A stretch of 11,088 nucleotides of DNA from Bacteroidota bacterium (GTDB lineage Bacteria; Bacteroidota; Rhodothermia; Balneolales; HLUCCA01): NCBI GenBank assembly GCA_003448835.1, contig DLXM01000298.1, positions 1-11,088 on the forward strand, read 5' to 3'. Both the position numbers and the translations under genes were made by a program. Numbering within the stretch: the first letter of the stretch is position 1; each line of letters starts with the position of its first letter. Under the pieces are notes generated by a model, which was not told where the DNA came from, searched no databases, and saw only the letters and a list, made by a program, of their open reading frames with translations. Positions 7,982 to 11,088 of the stretch are shown here, in pieces.

Positions 7982-9262
7982 ATGAACCGCTTTAACATTT
8001 CTCTTTTAACGTTATCAATGATTTTCGTTTTGTTGAATGTAGGATGTTCACAACCTGCAGACACAACGAAAGAAAAAAAAGCAATATTTATCATAGTAGA
8101 TGGGATATCAGCAGATGTTCTTGAAAAAGTTGATACACCAAATATTGACCGAATAATTGAGCAGGGGGCTTATTCGCGAGGCTGGCTAGGCGGAAAAGCC
8201 GGTCGATATTCGCAATCTCCAACGGTTTCAGCTGTGGGATACAACCATGTACTAACCGGGGTATGGTCGAATAAACACAATGTTTATAATAATGATATTT
8301 CTGACCCAAACTACAATTATTGGAACATTTTTCGCTTATTTAAACATAATTATCCTGAAAAATCGGTTGGTGTTTATTCCTCATGGCTGGATAACCGAAC
8401 CAAACTCATAGGTGATGGTTTGCCCCAGGCGGGCAACGTTGAAATTGAAATCCATTATGATGGATTTGATGTCGATACGTTGGCGTTTCCACATGATTAT
8501 GGGTATGTCCAAAAAATTGACGATCACGTGGCAACGATGGCAGCGCAAAGTATTTCATCCGATGCACCCTATCTCTCATGGGTGTATTTATGGTATACAG
8601 ATGACACTTCACACCGATATGGTGAAGTTGAGCAGCACTTTGAATCAATAAAAGTGATCGACGAACTGGTTGGACGTATCTGGGATGCGGTTCAAAATCG
8701 TATGGAAAATCACAATGAAGACTGGTTGGTACTTATAACTACTGATCATGGTCGTAGTTTACCGGACGGTCGTGGACATGGTGGACAATCGGAGCGGGAA
8801 CGTACTATCTGGTTGGTTTCAAATAAAGCGGAGATGAATACATTTTTTAACGATGGACATCCACCAGTTACCAGTATTTATCCAACAGTAAGTCGGCATT
8901 TAGACCTTGAAATTCCAGAGACATTGGAACGTGAACTCGATGGAGTTCCGATGATCGGGGATGTCTCTATTAGCGACGCCGATGCTGAACTTCTGGAAGA
9001 GGAGAAAGTTATTGAAGTGACCTGGAAAGCCTGGGCGTCCGAAGGAGAAGTTAAAATCTATGCGACGACAACAAATGAATTTAAAACCGGTGGTGTAGAT
9101 ACATACACTTTAGTTGCTGAGGTTCCGATTTCAGATGGTCGTGCTCGAATCGATGTCGCTGAAATGGAATCCAATTTTTATAAAATCGTTTTTGAAGCAG
9201 AACATAATACATTAAACAGTTGGGTTGTTTCCGAAACCGAGAGTGATACTACCGATAACTAA
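7982..9262 (+). CDS. Alkaline phosphatase/nucleotide pyrophosphatase-superfamily lipoprotein
   Basis: This 426-residue lipoprotein (signal 1-22, LLNVGC, Cys22) should act in the periplasm or at the cell surface as a metal-dependent phosphodiesterase or phosphatase. Expected metal ligands are visible: Asp40 in IIVDG, Asp207 and His211 in DDTSH, Asp255-His256 in TTDHG, and His266 in GHGG. The nucleophile lies in SPTVSAVGYNHVLTG (79-93); by position it is Thr81 or Ser83. Residues about 330-420 form a separate beta-rich segment (VTWKAWASEGEVKIYATT) resembling a fibronectin-III-like fold. The gene is 102 nt downstream of the SusD-like gene, so the enzyme probably acts on what the SusCD pair captures. 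Sulfatases share this superfamily, but the formylglycine motif C/S-x-P-S-R is absent, so a sulfatase is less likely. The exact substrate is unknown. Confidence 0.85.
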   Translation: MNRFNISLLTLSMIFVLLNVGCSQPADTTKEKKAIFIIVDGISADVLEKVDTPNIDRIIEQGAYSRGWLGGKAGRYSQSPTVSAVGYNHVLTGVWSNKHNVYNNDISDPNYNYWNIFRLFKHNYPEKSVGVYSSWLDNRTKLIGDGLPQAGNVEIEIHYDGFDVDTLAFPHDYGYVQKIDDHVATMAAQSISSDAPYLSWVYLWYTDDTSHRYGEVEQHFESIKVIDELVGRIWDAVQNRMENHNEDWLVLITTDHGRSLPDGRGHGGQSERERTIWLVSNKAEMNTFFNDGHPPVTSIYPTVSRHLDLEIPETLERELDGVPMIGDVSISDADAELLEEEKVIEVTWKAWASEGEVKIYATTTNEFKTGGVDTYTLVAEVPISDGRARIDVAEMESNFYKIVFEAEHNTLNSWVVSETESDTTDN

Positions 9263-9290
9263 GCTCCAACCGTAAGTATTTATATACAAA

Positions 9291-9334
9291 AAAGCCTTTG
9301 ATATCCAGCATATTGCGTGGGTATCAAAGGCTTT
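9291..9334 (-). terminator. Rho-independent terminator beside the left tRNA fragment
   Basis: A perfect 13-bp stem (AAAGCCTTTGATA at 9291-9303 with 9322-9334) encloses an 18-nt loop. On the minus strand the stem runs into TTTTTTG, and on the plus strand into TTTAATTTT, so it can act both ways: for anything transcribed leftward past the tRNA fragment, and for the phosphatase-like gene that ends at 9262. The stem closely matches that of the terminator at 11014-11055, while the loops differ. Confidence 0.8.
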
Positions 9335-9339
9335 AATTT

Positions 9340-9364
9340 TGTGGGACCGGAGGGAATCGAACCC
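9340..9364 (-). repeat. tRNA 3'-end fragment, left copy of a 25-nt direct repeat
   Basis: These 25 bases are identical to 11064-11088. Read on the minus strand they have tRNA geometry: T loop TTCGATT (9361-9355), T-stem strand CCCTC (9354-9350), seven acceptor bases CGGTCCC (9349-9343) and a discriminator A (9342), with no encoded CCA. The 5' T-stem half reads GTGGG, leaving one T-T mismatch against CCCTC, so tRNA identity seems to stop near 9364. No anticodon arm, D arm or matching 5' acceptor strand follows. This is therefore a fragment, as left by integration into a tRNA 3' end, and not a working tRNA. Confidence 0.75.
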
Positions 9365-9381
9365 ACGATACGTTTGAACAC

Positions 9382-9402
9382 TTTATTCAGAAATTGAATA
9401 AA
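9382..9402 (-). terminator. Short A+T-rich hairpin after the Cys-rich peptide gene
   Basis: A perfect 8-bp inverted repeat (TTTATTCA at 9382-9389, TGAATAAA at 9395-9402) with a 5-nt loop lies 19 nt past the stop of the small peptide gene. The stem has few G-C pairs and no T run follows on the minus strand, so it is at best a weak terminator or an RNA 3'-end structure. Confidence 0.35.
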
Positions 9403-9421
9403 TCCAAATTATTCTAATAGC

Positions 9422-9655
9422 TTAATTCTTCGGTTCTAATGGTGTAAGTGAACAACACAATCCCCAAGTACATGTTTCAAAACAAATATATGTTGCAGTA
9501 CCCGCAATTGGAATAGCTTGTTGTCTGTCTTCAATACTATTTTCAGAACATGAAATTGAAGAATTTTCTACTTCAAGTGGTGATAATTGTGTATTTTCAG
9601 TACTGGTAAACGTAAAAGTCATTATCATAACGACCATTAAATTGATAAGATTCAT
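9422..9655 (-). CDS. Small exported Cys-rich peptide, NVEALA-like in outline
   Basis: From 9655 the product has 77 residues. Residues 1-19 are hydrophobic (MNLINLMVVMIMTFTFTST) and look like an export signal, although no Lys or Arg precedes the core, which is unusual. The mature part has Cys at 36, 58, 62, 67 and 68, the last four forming C-x3-C-x4-CC near the end (TYICFETCTWGLCC). This layout (signal, short LSPLEVENSS stretch, Cys-rich tail of under 60 residues) recalls Bacteroidota NVEALA peptides, which often sit beside 6-bladed propeller proteins; the exact NVEALA motif is not present. It begins 38 nt after the stop of such a propeller gene on the same strand. I chose 9655 over 9667 because a GGAG site sits six bases upstream. 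It may be a secreted peptide or signal; the function is unknown. Confidence 0.6.
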   Translation of the reverse strand: MNLINLMVVMIMTFTFTSTENTQLSPLEVENSSISCSENSIEDRQQAIPIAGTATYICFETCTWGLCCSLTPLEPKN

Positions 9656-9661
9656 ATTTAA

Positions 9662-9665
9662 CTCC
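9662..9665 (-). promoter_or_regulatory. Shine-Dalgarno site selecting the 9655 start
   Basis: GGAG on the minus strand is six bases upstream of the ATG at 9655-9653. It overlaps the first codons of the longer reading (ATG at 9667), which itself has no upstream site, so the shorter product is preferred. Confidence 0.55.
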
Positions 9666-9693
9666 ATATTGATTTGTTGTTTTTTAAAAGTTG

Positions 9694-10764
9694 TTATTTA
9701 AGAACAACTTTGGTAATAATGAATTGTTCATCATTATTCTCTTTTGGTTCTTCATAAAAGAAGAATTGATCTGAAAAGGTATCTTGTCCCAGTAATCTTG
9801 GAGTGTCCCTAACTTCGAAGAGTACATTTCCAGAGAGATCTACCTCAGCTAGAGAGTAGACTAATTCAGAATCAAAAGTACCATCTGATCTAAAGTCACC
9901 AAATTTTGTATAATCGAAATATTGCATCAAGAGTGTTCCGCGGCTTGTATAAAATACTCTATCAATTGTTGAAAATGACATCATTGATTCACTGACTTTA
10001 TCATTCGGGATTCTACCTCTCGAATATTTTTGTAGTGATCGGAAGTGAGAAAACTCTATATCCTCTATTTTACGTTGTAACTTTCCATTTAAATCGAAAA
10101 AATACATTGAGTTTAAAAATGGTATGATTGCAATAATAGAATTATCATCAGTTGTAGTTTGTACATTTGAAGATACCATTGCAAGGACGCCGCCATAATC
10201 ATTTACATTATAAGGTTGTTCAAAAAAACCAGATTCAATTTTACCGGTATCCAAATTGAATATTTGTAATAAATTAGATTTAACTCCTACTGCACCACGT
10301 CCAGGTATGAGTATTTTATTATCTGGGAGCATTGTCAGATTCATGATCATACCGGGAAGTAAATATGAATCTACAAGTTCACCTTTAGAATCAAACAGTG
10401 CTGATCTCCCCATCATATCTGAAACAAAATAGTTGTCGTCTGATGTGACGGTAACATGGGAAATATAGTTAAATTCTCCGGGACCTTGTCCTTCGCGTCC
10501 CATGGTACGTATCAAATTTCCCTGATCATCAAATTTAAACACTGATTTCTGAAGTATATGACTGACTATGAAATCCCCAGATGCATTTGTGGTAACCTTG
10601 ACAGCTAAAGGATCTGGGAAAAAGACTTCTTTGATTTCAAGATGACCCACAACTTGAAACTCTTCATTGAATACATTTTGACTGATTATTTGATTGGTAA
10701 TAAACAGTAAAAATATAGTCATTGAGATAATTGTACGGTATAATGTTGGTAAAATATGCGACAT
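9694..10764 (-). CDS. Secreted 6-bladed beta-propeller protein
   Basis: This 356-residue protein has an N-terminal signal (about 1-29, hydrophobic core IISMTIFLLFI) and no lipobox Cys, so it is probably periplasmic or secreted. The mature part shows propeller-type repeats: DPLAVKVTTNASGDFIVSH, then VFKFDDQGNLIRTMG with GREGQGPGEF at 89-98, then VTVTSDDNYFVSD and ALFDSKGELVDSY. The G-x-G-PGEF turn with D-x-x-G-x-L strands is the signature of the Bacteroidota 6-bladed beta-propeller (NHL/TolB-like) family. Such proteins bind ligands or partners, and no catalytic residues are evident. It leads a two-gene unit with the Cys-rich peptide 38 nt downstream. Its DNA is visibly more A+T-rich than the SusCD genes, and it lies between two copies of a tRNA 3' end, suggesting transfer. 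The substrate or partner is unknown. Confidence 0.83.
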   Translation of the reverse strand: MSHILPTLYRTIISMTIFLLFITNQIISQNVFNEEFQVVGHLEIKEVFFPDPLAVKVTTNASGDFIVSHILQKSVFKFDDQGNLIRTMGREGQGPGEFNYISHVTVTSDDNYFVSDMMGRSALFDSKGELVDSYLLPGMIMNLTMLPDNKILIPGRGAVGVKSNLLQIFNLDTGKIESGFFEQPYNVNDYGGVLAMVSSNVQTTTDDNSIIAIIPFLNSMYFFDLNGKLQRKIEDIEFSHFRSLQKYSRGRIPNDKVSESMMSFSTIDRVFYTSRGTLLMQYFDYTKFGDFRSDGTFDSELVYSLAEVDLSGNVLFEVRDTPRLLGQDTFSDQFFFYEEPKENNDEQFIITKVVLK

Positions 10765-11013
10765 AAATAACTATTATTTATATGAATAAAACAATTTAAC
10801 TAATTTAATTTCTAGGTTAAAAAAAAATTAACAAGCAAAACTTATTTTTATATATAGCAATTAACTACGAGATATGGTTATATATAAGTACCTTTACTGA
10901 TATATAATTCTGAATTGGTCTATTCTATCTTGGAGATGTTCCAGATACAGGGTGTCTAGTAAATATTATGTTGTCCTTGGTACAATAAGACACTCGATTT
11001 TACCAAATAAAAA
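10765..11013. other. A+T-rich upstream region of the propeller gene
   Basis: There is no credible gene here. The region should carry the promoter of the minus-strand propeller/peptide unit. The nearest candidate is TAAGTTTTG on the minus strand near 10845, which has one base too many for the TAnnTTTG consensus, so I do not call it. Short arms GTGTCT/AGACAC near 10952 and 10988 could pair, but the structure is weak. Confidence 0.4.
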
Positions 11014-11055
11014 AAGCCTCTGACACCAAGCTAAAAGCTTAAATATCAAAGGCTT
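11014..11055 (-). terminator. Rho-independent terminator of the right-hand tRNA
   Basis: Arms at 11014-11025 and 11044-11055 form 12 pairs in minus-strand RNA, two of them G-U, so the structure is oriented for leftward transcription. The loop contains its own small AAGCT/AGCTT stem. The minus strand then runs into TTTTTTTATTT. It lies about 10 bases past the tRNA discriminator base, as expected for a tRNA terminator. Confidence 0.8.
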
Positions 11056-11065
11056 AATTTTTCTG

Positions 11066-11088
11066 TGGGACCGGAGGGAATCGAACCC
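11066..11088 (-). tRNA. 3' end of a tRNA gene, cut by the window end
   Basis: On the minus strand the visible part comprises the last T-stem bases before the loop (11088-11086), the T loop TTCGATT (11085-11079), the T-stem strand CCCTC (11078-11074), seven acceptor bases CGGTCCC (11073-11067) and discriminator A (11066). CCA is not encoded. The implied 5' acceptor strand is GGGACCG. The anticodon is outside the window, so the amino acid cannot be named; position 70 is C, so the G3-U70 alanine signal is excluded. It could be complete beyond the window or be another fragment. Confidence 0.65.

Larger units (their letters stand above)
9340..11088. mobile_element. Candidate small island between tRNA 3'-end repeats
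   Basis: Two identical 25-nt tRNA 3' ends, in the same orientation and each followed by a related terminator, bound about 1.7 kb of A+T-rich DNA with two accessory-type genes. This matches a tRNA-targeted insertion, the left copy being the displaced old 3' end. No integrase, transposase or excisionase is inside, so it would be a remnant, a non-autonomous unit, or one cassette of a larger tandem array continuing to the right. A duplication of the tRNA 3' region without site-specific recombination remains possible. Confidence 0.4.

Noticed and set aside
9342..9437. Possible complete tRNA on the minus strand ending at the left fragment, with CGGTTCT at 9431-9437 resembling an acceptor strand
   Set aside because: CGGTTCT pairs imperfectly with the 3' acceptor, lies within the peptide coding sequence, and no D arm or anticodon arm with a 7-nt loop can be drawn between.
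11064..11088. Could the repeated 3' end be from tmRNA (ssrA), a common island target?
   Set aside because: The acceptor strand CGGTCCC lacks the U at position 70 that forms the alanine G-U pair of tmRNA; a normal tRNA fits better, though the body is outside the window.
1..11088. CRISPR array, insertion sequence or toxin-antitoxin pair
   Set aside because: I saw no regularly spaced repeats, no transposase and no recognisable toxin or antitoxin on either strand.

Overview
The window fits a Gram-negative member of the Bacteroidota/Balneolota (FCB) group. The reasons are an adjacent SusC/SusD outer-membrane pair, abundant lipoproteins with a Bacteroidota-style signal II, few Shine-Dalgarno sites, and a moderate to low G+C content judged by eye. 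The genus cannot be named from sequence alone.

Layout, left to right. Positions 1-460 hold no recognisable gene. At 461-1132 (+) is an OmpA/YiaD-type lipoprotein with a glycine zipper, followed by a long inverted repeat that could end its transcript. A convergent two-gene unit on the minus strand follows: a b561-type membrane cytochrome (2397-1699) and then a small DUF3820-family protein (1659-1411). After a divergent, gene-free stretch (2398-2799) comes a plus-strand unit of three genes: a SusC-type TonB-dependent transporter (2800-6063), a SusD-type substrate-binding lipoprotein (6089-7879) and a lipoprotein of the alkaline phosphatase/nucleotide pyrophosphatase superfamily (7982-9262). A hairpin sits between the second and third genes. 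The third gene is the only enzyme in the unit, and no glycoside hydrolase is present. The unit therefore looks like a capture-and-import system for a phosphorylated or phosphodiester-containing substrate (inference).

The right end is different. A 25-nt sequence matching the 3' end of a tRNA gene (T arm, acceptor strand and discriminator, read on the minus strand) occurs twice, at 9340-9364 and at 11064-11088, where the window ends. Each copy is followed by its own related rho-independent terminator. The left copy is only a tRNA fragment; the right copy may belong to a complete tRNA outside the window. Between them lies about 1.7 kb of visibly A+T-richer DNA with a minus-strand pair: a secreted 6-bladed beta-propeller protein (10764-9694) and a small, Cys-rich, apparently exported peptide (9655-9422). 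This is the arrangement expected of a small island or island remnant inserted at a tRNA 3' end, but no integrase is visible. The peptide/propeller pair resembles in outline the NVEALA-peptide/6-bladed-propeller neighbourhoods known in Bacteroidota, whose function is unknown. It is the most interesting part of the window.
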